Source of the DNA: Chryseobacterium sp. CH25
GTDB taxonomy: Bacteria > Bacteroidota > Bacteroidia > Flavobacteriales > Weeksellaceae
DNA: 64,000 nt
Assembly (NCBI RefSeq): GCF_004119455.1
Contig: NZ_NRQT01000004.1
Location: 62,001-126,000 of the forward strand
Direction of reading: 5' to 3'
Numbering within the stretch: position 1 is the stretch's first letter; the number at the start of each line of letters is the position of its first letter. This document shows, in pieces, positions 25,176 through 34,840 of the stretch. The notes under the pieces were generated by a model. It was not told where the DNA came from, searched no databases, and worked only from the letters and a program-made list of their open reading frames with translations. Made by a program: the position numbers and the translations under genes.

Positions 25176-26414
25176 ATGCAATTTCCCTATCAATTAACTG
25201 CGAAAGGAAACTATTCCCTTAAAAATGTACGCCTGGAAACAGGTTTTGAATATGAGAATGAAGAGGTTATCGGAACAAAAACAGACCTTTTCAGTATTGA
25301 AATTGAAGACGGAAAAATTAAATCGGTAAAATCCAATGATCCGACTTCCAAAGCTATTGATGCCAAAGGATATCTGATGCTTCCTGCTTTCAGGGATATG
25401 CATATTCACCTGGATAAAACATTGTATGGTCTTCCCTGGCAGGCTCTTTCTCCTAAAAGGAAAAGTGTAAAGGATATGATTGCCTATGAACAGGAAATTA
25501 TTCCTGAACTTCTGAAAACTTCAGTGGACAGAGCAGAGCAGCTGATTAGCCTGTTACAGCATTATGGGACGCATTTTGCCAGAACGCATTTCAATATTGA
25601 TCCTACTTCAGGATTAAAATCGCTGGAAAACCTGGAACAGGCCCTTCAAAATAAGAAAGATTCCTTTAACGCAGAATTAGTTGCTTTTCCACAGCATGGT
25701 GTGTATTATACAGAATCAGCTCCTTTAATGAAGGAAGCTGCAAAACTAAAAAGCGTTGCTTTTATTGGTGGACTGGATCCTTTAAGCATTGACGGCAGCA
25801 TTGAAAAAGTAATGGACTTTACGGTACAGTTGGCCTTAGACTACAATAAAGGAATTGATATTCACCTGCATGAAGTAGGAGAATCCGGAATGAAGACGAT
25901 TAATTATCTGATTGATAAAGCTATTGAAAATCCTGCCCTTCAAGGGAAAACTTTTGTAAGCCATGCTTTTGCACTGGCTCATCTTTCTCCAAAAGAAGCA
26001 GATGAAATCTCAGAAAGACTGGCTGCAGGAAAAGTAGGAATTGCTTCTTCCGTACCGTTTAAAAAGACTATCATGCCAATTCCCACTATGAAAAAACATG
26101 GGGTAAATGTCCTGATCGGGAATGATAACGTACAGGACTTCTGGAGTACTTTCGGATCCGGGAGCATGTTACAGAAATCCAATCTGATTGCAGAATTATA
26201 TGGTTATGCCACTGAATTTGCTTTGTCAAGAGGTTTACAGTTTGCCTCTCAAAGTATTCTTCCTTTGGATGATAAAGGAAAACAACAATGGCCTAAAGCC
26301 GGCGATGAAGCTGCTATAGTTTTAGCAGATGCTTCATGTTCAGCAGAAGCTGTTTCCAGAATGTCTACAATAGAAGCCCTGATGCACAACGGGAATCTGT
26401 TCTGGAGAAATTAA
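25176..26414 (+). CDS. Amidohydrolase (cytosine deaminase-like), cytoplasmic paralogue 2
   Basis: The 412-residue protein is a close paralogue of the gene at 21853 but starts directly at MQFPYQLTAKGNYSLKNV, with no signal peptide. It has the same metal-site phrases: MHIHLDKTLYG, ARTHFNIDPT, DIHLHEVGE, VSHAFALA and IGNDNVQDFW, so it is predicted to be active. It starts 80 bases after the AraC gene stop. Cytoplasmic location against the exported paralogue suggests two-compartment processing of one substrate class. The family deaminates or hydrolyses cyclic amides and aromatic amines; the true substrate is unknown. Confidence 0.87.
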   Translation: MQFPYQLTAKGNYSLKNVRLETGFEYENEEVIGTKTDLFSIEIEDGKIKSVKSNDPTSKAIDAKGYLMLPAFRDMHIHLDKTLYGLPWQALSPKRKSVKDMIAYEQEIIPELLKTSVDRAEQLISLLQHYGTHFARTHFNIDPTSGLKSLENLEQALQNKKDSFNAELVAFPQHGVYYTESAPLMKEAAKLKSVAFIGGLDPLSIDGSIEKVMDFTVQLALDYNKGIDIHLHEVGESGMKTINYLIDKAIENPALQGKTFVSHAFALAHLSPKEADEISERLAAGKVGIASSVPFKKTIMPIPTMKKHGVNVLIGNDNVQDFWSTFGSGSMLQKSNLIAELYGYATEFALSRGLQFASQSILPLDDKGKQQWPKAGDEAAIVLADASCSAEAVSRMSTIEALMHNGNLFWRN

Positions 26415-26458
26415 ATTGTACGTAGTATATATTTTTTATACACTTGTTTTTTGTGAAT

Positions 26459-26490
26459 CAACCACTGGAGTTTTCTGGTGGTTGTTTTTT
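26459..26490 (+). terminator. Terminator after amidohydrolase 2
   Basis: CAACCAC pairs with GTGGTTG around a 12-base loop and is followed by six T residues. Confidence 0.85.
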
Positions 26491-26497
26491 GTATAAC

Positions 26498-26531
26498 AAA
26501 AAACCATCAGAATTTTTTCTGATGGTTTTTT
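26498..26531. terminator. Bidirectional terminator before the beta-helix lipoprotein
   Basis: A perfect stem AAAAAACCATCAG/CTGATGGTTTTTT faces the minus-strand gene end at 26552 and also backs up the plus-strand terminator just before it. Confidence 0.9.
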
Positions 26532-26551
26532 ATTTGAAATGAAGAAACTAG

Positions 26552-27775
26552 TTATTGTAAAGCTGCTAAAAGGTTTACCCCGTCTACGGTAGCCCATGCT
26601 CCCGGAGTTAGAGAAACTTTTGTAACAGTTGTAGCATTTGTGAATGTTTTACCACCATTTGGACTGAAAGCATATCCCCAAGCTCCAAGATTATCAGAGT
26701 TTACGTAAGTAAGAGGGTCTACTTTTATTTTACCTGTATTTACCTGGCTTGTTTCTGTAGCTGCATCCTGAATTAGTACACTATAAGCTTTTTGTGTTCC
26801 AATATTTTTATAACCACTTGCATAAACGTTGGAGAAGATTCCTGTTCCCTGCTTTTTAAACTGGATAGCAGTAATTTCTGGAGAATTTGCTGTTTCAGGA
26901 AGTGTATTAGCATCTCTGATTAATGTAATGTTTGAGATTTTTGGTGCTACATTATCAGCATTACCAGAAGCTTCTATTTCCATTCCGAAGTTACCTGTAC
27001 CGGTTTGGAATGCATACCAGTTCGTATTATTTTGTCCACTCCAAGCATCCTGCCAATCGAAAGAATCGTCAAAGTTACCATAAGAAACAAGATTCTTAGC
27101 ACTCACTGTCCCTCCAAAGAATTCATAACCATCATCGGTTCCTTTGTAAGTAACAAGGTTCTCAAGTATAGTTCCAGCTCCTACTGCATAAAAAGTCATA
27201 GAATTGGTTTCAGAAGTACCATCACCGATTTTTTTACCAGCATATTCTACTCTTACGAATTTCATTGTTCCTGAGTTTGAGTTTGGATCTGTCCCACCAT
27301 AGTAAACGTTATTTCCATCTTCTGAAAGAGCTTGTGCATTTCCATTGATAGCTTTGATTGGTGCATTTCCATATAGAGTAATTCCTCCCCAATCTCCAGG
27401 AGTTTTAGTAGATGTTGTAAATACAATCGGTTCAGCTGCAGTACCTACTGCATTAATCTTTCCGTCTTGAAGAATTACAAGTCCACTTGTTTTAGTTGTT
27501 GTAACATTGAAAGTAGCTCCAGCTTCAATAGTAATTGTAGCGTCATTGGTTACTTTTACAATTCCATCTAATGTATAGTTACCTTTTTTAATAAGGATAT
27601 TTTTTGAAATAGTACCTGATAATGTCCCGCTTCCGCTTAAAACACCTTCATTCGTTCCTGGAGTGGTAACTGTCGTACCGTCTCCTAAGCCGTCATTTAC
27701 CTCGATAGTACATGAATTTAAGGCTAATGTTAACACAACTGTTAACGATAGTAATGATAAAACACTTCTTTTCAT
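26552..27775 (-). CDS. Beta-helix-like surface lipoprotein beside a TonB receptor
   Basis: The 407-residue product has a lipoprotein signal with cysteine at about 22 (LALNSCTIEVND). A Thr/Gly-rich linker is followed by strand-rich turns such as LSGTISKNILIKKGNYTLDG, VTNDATITIEAGATF and GLVILQDGKINAVGTAAEPIVF, the pattern of right-handed beta-helix proteins. A later acidic-aromatic block reads DDGYEFFGGTVSAKNLV and FDDSFDWQDAWSGQNN. It lies 39 bases after the TonB-dependent receptor on the same strand, so the two are probably one operon, with this protein as a surface partner of the receptor. Ligand unknown. Confidence 0.8.
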   Translation of the reverse strand: MKRSVLSLLSLTVVLTLALNSCTIEVNDGLGDGTTVTTPGTNEGVLSGSGTLSGTISKNILIKKGNYTLDGIVKVTNDATITIEAGATFNVTTTKTSGLVILQDGKINAVGTAAEPIVFTTSTKTPGDWGGITLYGNAPIKAINGNAQALSEDGNNVYYGGTDPNSNSGTMKFVRVEYAGKKIGDGTSETNSMTFYAVGAGTILENLVTYKGTDDGYEFFGGTVSAKNLVSYGNFDDSFDWQDAWSGQNNTNWYAFQTGTGNFGMEIEASGNADNVAPKISNITLIRDANTLPETANSPEITAIQFKKQGTGIFSNVYASGYKNIGTQKAYSVLIQDAATETSQVNTGKIKVDPLTYVNSDNLGAWGYAFSPNGGKTFTNATTVTKVSLTPGAWATVDGVNLLAALQ

Positions 27776-27814
27776 TTTTATACTTTTTATACTTTATTAT
27801 TAATTATTGAATTA

Positions 27815-30456
27815 TTAGAATGTATACCCTACAGTTAAGTTGAATGTAGTACCTCTGTAATAGCTTGTGAATCTATTGTTTCCTTGCTCAAAATTAGTTT
27901 GAAGATAATTTTTATCTCCAATTAAGATTTTGTATTGGCTGTTTAAAATATTCTGAATTCCGAATTTTAAATTCCAATTTTTAGATAGCTGTCCTTGATA
28001 AACAAAGTCTAACTGACTGAATGGTTTTTCATAATAATTATCAGTACCTGTACCTCCTGTTGCATATATTTTGCTTCCAGATACATTATACACAAGAGAG
28101 AATGTGTGTGCTAAATTATTACGGCCTTTTAATTCGTATTTTAAGTCAGCATTAATGGTATAAGGAGACGCTCCCTGTAAACCTCTTTTATTTAATTTTT
28201 CACCTGTAATGGCAAACCAATCAGGTTGTTCCATATTAATTTGATCCTGGCTTCTTTCTACATTTGAATGCATAATAGTAGCATTAGCTCCTAAAGTGAA
28301 ATTTCTAAGAGATTCAGATAGTCTTCCCAAACCTAGGATTCCCTCTAATTCTATTCCGAATAATTCTGCTCTTTTTGCATTGAAGAAAGTAATAGTTGAA
28401 CCAGTAGCATTTCCAGAAGGTACTAATGAACGCTCTATTGCATTATCAATTCTTTTGGCAAATAAGTTAACAGCAAACATTTCTTTGTTTGTTGGGAAGT
28501 ATTCCCATTTCAAATCGAAATTGTAGTTTTCACTGTTTTTAATTGCTGGATTACCAACAATATTTACGTTATCAGGATTAATATAAGTAATAGGCATAGT
28601 CTCAATTAATATCGGACGTGTAACCGTTTTACTAAATGAGAATCTAATATTATTTTTATTATTAATTGCTTTCTTTATTGATAATGAAGGTAAAAAGAAG
28701 TTCTTGTTTTTATCTAAATTTATTTTCTCATCTGCACTTTGTTCAGAATAGCGGATTAAAGTCATATCATTTTCAAATCTTGCCCCTAATAAGATATCCC
28801 AAGAATCACTAGGTTTAAAATTAATATTAGCATATCCACCATTTATAATTTGATAAAAACTTGAATAGTATTGTGAAACATCAGAACCTTCCTGATAATA
28901 CAAATCTCCCTTTCTGATTGATGAATTAAAGACATCTTGTGGATTGTCAATATTAATAATGAAAGGTGTTAATGTTGAATTAGATGTACGTCCAAAGATA
29001 AATCTATATGACGTTTTTCTGAAGTCAGAAAAACCGTTATAACCTAAGGCAATTTGAATTGGGAAATCCTTTCTATCTCCTTTTTCTCCTAAAGACAATT
29101 GATATTCAGCAAATGCTGATCCATAGAATCTGGAATCAACATCCAGATATTGGCGGATAATATTATTTCCACCATAGCGCATAGAAATATTTCCATCTGT
29201 AAGAGCTGCTCCAGTAATTGGATCAATTGTATTTCCCTCTACAATCTTTCTATCAGGTTGCTGATAATTATTAATGACGTAACTTGCTCCGGCTTTAACC
29301 TGGTGTCTTTCATTTATTTTTTGTGAAGCCGTCAATTGTAAATCTAAAAATCTTGAAATATCTAATTGATTCGTTCTGAAGAAAGTTGTTTTATTAAGTA
29401 CCTGTCCGTCTTTATAGCCGTGGTTGTCTTCTATAATATTGTTAGTGTTTTGTAAATAGATGGCATTTAAGTTAATATTAGTGCCTCTATTTTTGTACCC
29501 TAAACCTAATAAAACGGAAGATTCTGTTTCGTAATTATATTGTTTACGACTAAGAAAATTCATGTTCTCAATAAGTGAATTTCGGCCTAATCCTTTAAAT
29601 TGGTTATTATCCCCCTCCTTATATTCAAATTTACTTCCTTGATTTAGTGAAAATAGGATTCCTAAGTTTCCTGATTCTCCCATTTTTACTTTTTGAGCAG
29701 TCGTAAATCCAATACTTGTATTAGGCATTGCTCTTACATTATCCACATTCCATGAATCTTTAAAAGAGTTCAGTGATTGATCGGCTGTAAACCTATAGTT
29801 ATTAGGTCTTGCATTTCTAATCTCACTAGGAAGTCTTCTATCTCTGGAGTTTAATCCAAGATATCCCTTCATCCCATCAGCACCCTCAGCCACTTTAAAG
29901 TTATCTCTGAAAGTACTCAAAGTGTTTACTCCTACGCTGAATTCTACTTTGGTGAATGGCTTATCAATGGTAAGCGTTTCAATATCAAAAGTTGCTCCTG
30001 CAAAATCCCCGTAAAGGTTGGAGTTGAAAGTCTTGTAGATGTTCAGTTTACCTACAACATCCGTTGGAAACTGCTTTAATGCAATAATCTTTTGGAAAGG
30101 GTTGTTGGATGGCGAACCAAGACCGTTAATTAATAAATAGTTGTATCGCTCTTCAAGACCTCTTACGAAAAGACCTCTTCCTTCTACCGTAGTGATCCCC
30201 GTTACCTTCGTAAGTCCTTGCTCTACGTTGGAGATCCCTTTTCTGGAAATCTCTTCAGCACTTACAGCCTGCTTCTGAATAATCGCTTTTTTCTGTTCTC
30301 CTAATACAGCAGTTTCAGTTTTCTTGTTGCTGCTTCCTTGGATTACTACGCCTTCAATTTTTTCTCCTTCGCTAATGTATCACGCTTTGTTTCCTGCGCG
30401 TAGAATACAGATCCGGATAAAAATAAGACTGCAATACTAAGTTTATTAATTTTCAT
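27815..30456 (-). pseudogene. TonB-dependent receptor, frameshifted by one base near the N-terminus
   Basis: An ATG at 30456 opens MKINKLSIAVLFLSGSVFYA with a signal peptide, then runs to a stop at once after KEKKLKA. Restoring one A in the minus-strand A6 run (plus-strand T6 at 30358-30363) continues as KIEGVVIQGSSNKKTETAVL, through a plug domain (KGISNVEQGLTKVTGITTVE, then FVRGLEERYNYLLINGL) into the long barrel that ends TTFNLTVGYTF at 27815. Restored length 880 residues. The open frame alone begins at a TTG at 29920 and would lack signal and plug, so it could not work as written. Confidence 0.85.
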
Positions 30457-30603
30457 TCTCTTTACTTGTCTTTATTACTAGATTTCTTTCGGTGCAAAGG
30501 AATAAAAGTTTGATGGGGTATTTGGTTTAGTAAAATTTAATTTTTTTTTAACTAAACATTAAGAAAAGAGTATTATTGTTAACTTTATATGAACGATAAC
30601 TAA

Positions 30604-30638
30604 TTTGTTAATCTATCATTCAAAAATGATTAACTTTG
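30604..30638 (+). promoter_or_regulatory. Putative promoter of the response regulator gene
   Basis: TTTG at 30604-30607 and TAACTTTG at 30631-30638 fit the Bacteroidota -33/-7 pattern; the start codon is 19 bases on. It lies in the 200-base divergent spacer to the TonB receptor. Confidence 0.6.
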
Positions 30639-30656
30639 AAACAGTAAAAATTTAAA

Positions 30657-31334
30657 ATGAGTCAAAAGAAAATACTCTTAATAGACGACGAACTGGACAT
30701 TTTAGAGATTCTGTCTTACAACTTGGAAAAGGAAGGATATGATATCTATACTGCTACCAACGGTAACGAAGGAATAGAAAAAGCAAAGGAAATTGTTCCG
30801 GATCTTATTCTACTGGATGTAATGATGCCCGAAAAAGATGGTATTGAAACCTGTCAGGAACTTCGTAAAGTAAAAGAACTTCAAAAGACATTGATTGTTT
30901 TTCTTTCTGCAAGAAGCGAAGAATTCTCTCAGCTGGCAGGATTCCAGGCAGGAGCCAACGATTATGTTGTGAAGCTTATTAAACCGAAAATCCTGATCTC
31001 TAAAGTAAACGCATTATTACAGTTAACCTCTCAGGTTTCTGATAATGCTAAACTGATCGAAATTGGTGACCTTGTCATTGATAAAGATAACTTCAGAGTT
31101 TCTAAAAGCGGACAGCAGTTTCTTCTTCCGAAAAAAGAATTTGACTTACTTTATCTTTTAGCATCCAATACCGAGAAAGTATTCAAAAGAGAAGAAATTC
31201 TTGAGAAAGTTTGGGGTAATGATGTTATCGTAGGAGAAAGAACTATTGACGTTCACATCAGAAGATTAAGAGAAAAGTTAGGAATCAACACGATTCAGAC
31301 TTTAAAAGGGATTGGGTATAAACTTATCGTTTAA
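30657..31334 (+). CDS. OmpR/PhoB-family response regulator
   Basis: The 225-residue protein has a receiver domain (1-120) with the acidic pair D10/D11, phosphoacceptor D54 (ILLDVMMP), and K109, then a winged-helix domain (130-225) with FRVSKSGQQFLLPKKEFDLL (read in part), VFKREEILEKVWG and RTIDVHIRRLREKLG. It is a DNA-binding response regulator partnered by the kinase 48 bases downstream. Its divergence from the TonB receptor operon suggests control of that operon, in the manner of PhoB-like regulators in this phylum; this is inference. Confidence 0.93.
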   Translation: MSQKKILLIDDELDILEILSYNLEKEGYDIYTATNGNEGIEKAKEIVPDLILLDVMMPEKDGIETCQELRKVKELQKTLIVFLSARSEEFSQLAGFQAGANDYVVKLIKPKILISKVNALLQLTSQVSDNAKLIEIGDLVIDKDNFRVSKSGQQFLLPKKEFDLLYLLASNTEKVFKREEILEKVWGNDVIVGERTIDVHIRRLREKLGINTIQTLKGIGYKLIV

Positions 31335-31382
31335 TTGCTTTAAAACCTTATCCTTACGTTCAATCATTAAAACGTTGTAAAA

Positions 31383-32414
31383 TTGAAATTTTACAGACTT
31401 ACACTCGTCGCCTCATGTCTGCTGACACTGGTGATGTTGTTTTTAGTGGTCGTTTTCGATTCACTTAAAGATATTTATTATGAGACCCCTTTATTTAAGA
31501 CGGGTCTTTTAATCTGTATAGTCCTTATCTTTATTATCAACTGTGTAGTATTGGAACTTCTTTTCAATTATTACGGAAGAAAGCAGGTGAAGGGCCTTTC
31601 TGGGATTCTTCCTCAGGAAATGGTTCATGATAATGATGAAAATATAACCATCAAAGAACTGGGAGAACGATTTTCGGATCTTAATCAGCAAAGAGCTACC
31701 GAAATTGATATGATGAAGGAAATGGAAAGCTACCGTAAAGAATATATCGGTAACGTTTCTCATGAGCTTAAAACGCCATTATTTTCGATCCAGGGATATG
31801 TAGAAACATTAAGAGATGGAGGAGTAGATAATCTCACCATTCGTGATAAATACCTCGAAAGAATTGATAAATCCGTAGAAAGGCTTATTGCCATTGTTAC
31901 AGATCTTGATATGATTAACAGGCTCGAAGCTGGAGAAATTAATCTTACCGTTTCCAAATTTGATGTCAATCTTCTTATCAAGGAAATTTTTGATCTTCTT
32001 GAATTTGAAGCTGAAAAACATAATACCACACTACAAATCCAGACTTTACATCCTCAAATTTTCGTAGAAGCCGATAAACAAAAGATTTCTCAGGTTTTTA
32101 TTAACCTTATTTCTAATGCCATACACTATGCCAACAGACAGGAAGCAAAAGTGATTGTTAAGACAAGCGTTTTGAAAAATAAAGTGCTTATTGAAGTAAT
32201 AGATAACGGAATGGGAATCAAATCTGAAATTCTTCCGAGAATCTTCGAACGTTTTTACCGTGTGGAAACCAGCAGAAGCAGAAGAGAAGGTGGTTCCGGA
32301 TTAGGATTAGCTATCGTAAAGCATATCCTTGAGGCTCATAACGAAAACATTACCGTAGAAAGTGTTTATCTTGAAGGAACGAAATTCAGTTTTATGCTTG
32401 AAAAAAGTAAATAA
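31383..32414 (+). CDS. Sensor histidine kinase (PhoR-like)
   Basis: The frame starts at a TTG (31383) to give MKFYRLTLVASCLLTLVMLF, a first membrane helix, with a second at about 40-62. A dimerisation/phosphoacceptor domain follows with NVSHELKTP (H127) and then a HATPase domain with the N box (NLISNAIHYA), G1 (DNGMGI), F (RFYRVE) and G2 (GSGLGLAIVKHI) motifs. At 343 residues it has only a very short periplasmic loop, so it may sense membrane state or a partner protein. It forms a two-component pair with the regulator upstream. Confidence 0.93.
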   Translation: MKFYRLTLVASCLLTLVMLFLVVVFDSLKDIYYETPLFKTGLLICIVLIFIINCVVLELLFNYYGRKQVKGLSGILPQEMVHDNDENITIKELGERFSDLNQQRATEIDMMKEMESYRKEYIGNVSHELKTPLFSIQGYVETLRDGGVDNLTIRDKYLERIDKSVERLIAIVTDLDMINRLEAGEINLTVSKFDVNLLIKEIFDLLEFEAEKHNTTLQIQTLHPQIFVEADKQKISQVFINLISNAIHYANRQEAKVIVKTSVLKNKVLIEVIDNGMGIKSEILPRIFERFYRVETSRSRREGGSGLGLAIVKHILEAHNENITVESVYLEGTKFSFMLEKSK

Positions 32415-32486
32415 TTCCGGCAAAATGTAAGAAAAAAAAATATTTTAAAAAATCCTGAAATATTTTTTGTCACATGTCATTTATTA

Positions 32487-32494
32487 TATATTTG
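32487..32494 (+). promoter_or_regulatory. Putative -7 box for the PRiA4-like gene
   Basis: TATATTTG matches TAnnTTTG, 53 bases before the start, with a TTG at 32467-32469 as possible -33 element. Confidence 0.45.
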
Positions 32495-32547
32495 CACCAG
32501 AGATTTATCATAATTATAAAGGCAAAAAAGTAATTTAAGAAACTGAT

Positions 32548-33144
32548 ATGGTTTACAAAATCCGCGTAATATTAGATGCGAAAGAGGATATTTTCCGTGA
32601 TATTGAAGTTAAGGGAAAACAAACGTTATGGAACTTACATTTAGGAATTAAAAGTGCGTTCAATCTGCATGGAGAAGAGCTTTCTACTTTTAATTTGTTA
32701 GAGAGTGATGGAACAATCGTAAAAAGTGTTCCACTCGAAGATATGAGTGACGATGGTGATGGCGAGATTATGTCAGATGTGTACATTGATGAAGCTTTTG
32801 AAAATGTTGGAGACAAAGCGCAGTTCCAATATGGACTTCTTGACCTTTGGGAATTCTTCTGTGAGCTTATAGAAATCATTGATGAGAAAAAAGGAGTGAA
32901 CTATCCAATTACAGTATACAGATTTGGAAATGTTCCATTAAAAGCGCCTAGCAAAAACGGAAGCGCAGGAGGATCTAAAAAGAAATCAGCAATGCCTTTG
33001 GCAGATGATGAATTTGGTTTCGATGAAGATTTTGGAGCTGGCGGAAACTTTTCTGATGAAGATGACAGCTACGATGATGAGGAAGAAGAAGACTACAACG
33101 ATGACGTCTTTGATGATGAAGATGACAACGATGATGAAAGATAA
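32548..33144 (+). CDS. PRiA4b ORF-3-like protein with acidic tail
   Basis: The 198-residue product starts MVYKIRVILDAKEDIFRDIEV and has the pRiA4b ORF-3-like fold features: TLWNLHLGIKSAFNL near 35-49, an LLDLWEFFCELIEI segment and the PITVYRFGNVP strand near 127-137. Residues about 150-198 are an unusual low-complexity Asp/Glu tail (DDEEEEDYNDDVFDDEDDND). The family name comes from a plasmid ORF, and members are widely found as chromosomal genes in Bacteroidota. Function unknown; the acidic tail suggests interaction with basic partners, which is speculation. Confidence 0.82.
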   Translation: MVYKIRVILDAKEDIFRDIEVKGKQTLWNLHLGIKSAFNLHGEELSTFNLLESDGTIVKSVPLEDMSDDGDGEIMSDVYIDEAFENVGDKAQFQYGLLDLWEFFCELIEIIDEKKGVNYPITVYRFGNVPLKAPSKNGSAGGSKKKSAMPLADDEFGFDEDFGAGGNFSDEDDSYDDEEEEDYNDDVFDDEDDNDDER

Positions 33145-33166
33145 GATGTAGATACATAAAAAATAC

Positions 33167-33196
33167 AGCCCTGGATTTTTAGTCCGGGGCTTTTTT
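33167..33196 (+). terminator. Terminator after the PRiA4-like gene
   Basis: AGCCCTGGA pairs with TCCGGGGCT around TTTTTAG and is followed by a T run. Confidence 0.85.
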
Positions 33197-33415
33197 ATTG
33201 AAGGAATCCAAGAAAAATAATATTAAAGCTATTACACATCTGCTTAGAAAGAATCAATGAAATTGATTCCAATCTTTGCTCCCTAAAAAATATAACGAGA
33301 CTTACTAAAAGCTTTGCGTCAAATTAGACACAATTAGAACAAGAGACTTTAATTTCTTAACAGTAATGCTTTATGAATTTTACCTTTTAGCCCCCTTTCC
33401 CTAGAAAACAATCCT

Positions 33416-33423
33416 TACTTTTG
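33416..33423 (+). promoter_or_regulatory. Putative -7 box for the GH13 gene
   Basis: TACTTTTG matches TAnnTTTG, 14 bases before the ATG at 33438, implying a very short leader. Confidence 0.5.
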
Positions 33424-33437
33424 TTAAAAATAGATTA

Positions 33438-34787
33438 ATGAAGAAATTAATTTTATTAGCCGTAATTGGTCTGGGAATTGTTTCCTGTACCACTCAAAAA
33501 AATACAAAGAGGATGACAGAACTGCCAAAAGAATGGAAACATAACACTAATATCTACGAAGTAAATATCAGACAATATACACAGGAAGGAACTTTCAAAG
33601 CATTTGCAAAAGAAATGCCCCGCCTGAAAGCAATGGGTGTAAAAACATTATGGTTTATGCCTATTACCCCAATTGCCCAGCAAAATAAAAAAGGGAGTAT
33701 GGGAAGTCCTTATGCGGCTTCAGATTATACTTCTATTAATCCGGAATTCGGAACAATGGAAGATTTTAAAGCGATGGTGAATGAAGCACACAGATTGGGC
33801 TTTAAAGTAATCATAGACTGGGTAGCCAATCATACTGGTTGGGACCATGTCTGGACGAAAACACATCCCGAATTTTATCTGAAAGATCCTGATGGGAAAT
33901 TCCATATTGCTTCAGGAATGGATGATATCATTGAGCTGGATTATAAAAATCCCGAAATGCGTCAGGCCATGATTGATGCCATGAAATTCTGGATTACAGA
34001 AACTGATATTGATGGCTTCAGATGCGATTTAGCTTCATGGGTAGAAGTAGATTTCTGGCAACAGGCCCGCCCGGAAGTAGAAAAGATAAAACCTCTTTTC
34101 TGGTTAGGAGAATTTGACGAGCTGGAAAGTCCGGAATATGGAAAGGTTTTCGATGCAAGTTATTCCTGGAAATGGATGCATAAATCTGCAGATTACTACA
34201 AAAAGAATGAACCGCTTCAGGAGCTAAAAGACCTATTGGTACAGTATTCCAACATCGGGGACAAGTCAATGAGAGCCTGGTTTACCGCTAATCATGATGA
34301 AAACTCATGGAACGGCACAGAATATGAAAAATATGCAGTCATTACAAAGCCAATGGCCGTATTTTCAGCTACATGGAATGGTGTTCCATTGTTGTATTCA
34401 GGACAAGAGCTTCCGAATATGAAGAGATTGGAGTTCTTCGAGAAAGATCCGATTAAATGGACTAAAACTTATCAGGTTGCTGATTTCTATAAAACATTAT
34501 TAGATCTGAAATCTTTCAATCTGGCTTTGAGAGGTGGTGATCCGAATGTAACCACTTATTTACTGAATACAACTGCCAATGACAAGATACTGGCTTACGT
34601 AAGAAAAAACGGAAAAGATGAAGTATTGGTTGTTTTAAACATGTCAAAAGAACCAGTTAACTTTACTATTGAAGACGGAAATATATCAGGAACTTTCAGA
34701 AATGTTTTCGAAAAAACAAAAAGAAACTTCGATGAAGGTAAAGATTTTAATTTCAAGGTTTCGGACTACGCTGTATTTGAAAAATAA
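33438..34787 (+). CDS. GH13 alpha-amylase family lipoprotein
   Basis: The 449-residue product has a lipoprotein signal with cysteine 16 (GLGIVSCTT), so it is anchored to the envelope. GH13 regions are visible: KVIIDWVANHTGW (region I), GFRCDLASWVEVDF (region II with the nucleophile D), WLGEFDELE (region III with the acid E) and the FTANHDENSW region IV with H-D. A C-terminal beta domain closes the protein (VLVVLNMSKEPVNFTI). It hydrolyses or transfers alpha-glucans, probably maltooligosaccharides, outside the cytoplasm. Other glycan genes are not adjacent. Confidence 0.93.
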   Translation: MKKLILLAVIGLGIVSCTTQKNTKRMTELPKEWKHNTNIYEVNIRQYTQEGTFKAFAKEMPRLKAMGVKTLWFMPITPIAQQNKKGSMGSPYAASDYTSINPEFGTMEDFKAMVNEAHRLGFKVIIDWVANHTGWDHVWTKTHPEFYLKDPDGKFHIASGMDDIIELDYKNPEMRQAMIDAMKFWITETDIDGFRCDLASWVEVDFWQQARPEVEKIKPLFWLGEFDELESPEYGKVFDASYSWKWMHKSADYYKKNEPLQELKDLLVQYSNIGDKSMRAWFTANHDENSWNGTEYEKYAVITKPMAVFSATWNGVPLLYSGQELPNMKRLEFFEKDPIKWTKTYQVADFYKTLLDLKSFNLALRGGDPNVTTYLLNTTANDKILAYVRKNGKDEVLVVLNMSKEPVNFTIEDGNISGTFRNVFEKTKRNFDEGKDFNFKVSDYAVFEK

Positions 34788-34840
34788 AAAGTAAAGAAAC
34801 ACCATAATTTCAACCACAAGTTATTAAATGGTACTACATT

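Noticed and set aside
32975..33157. His-rich minus-strand frame
   Set aside because: It is the complement of the Asp/Glu-rich tail codons of the PRiA4-like gene; GAT and GAA triplets give His-rich products on the other strand by base composition alone.
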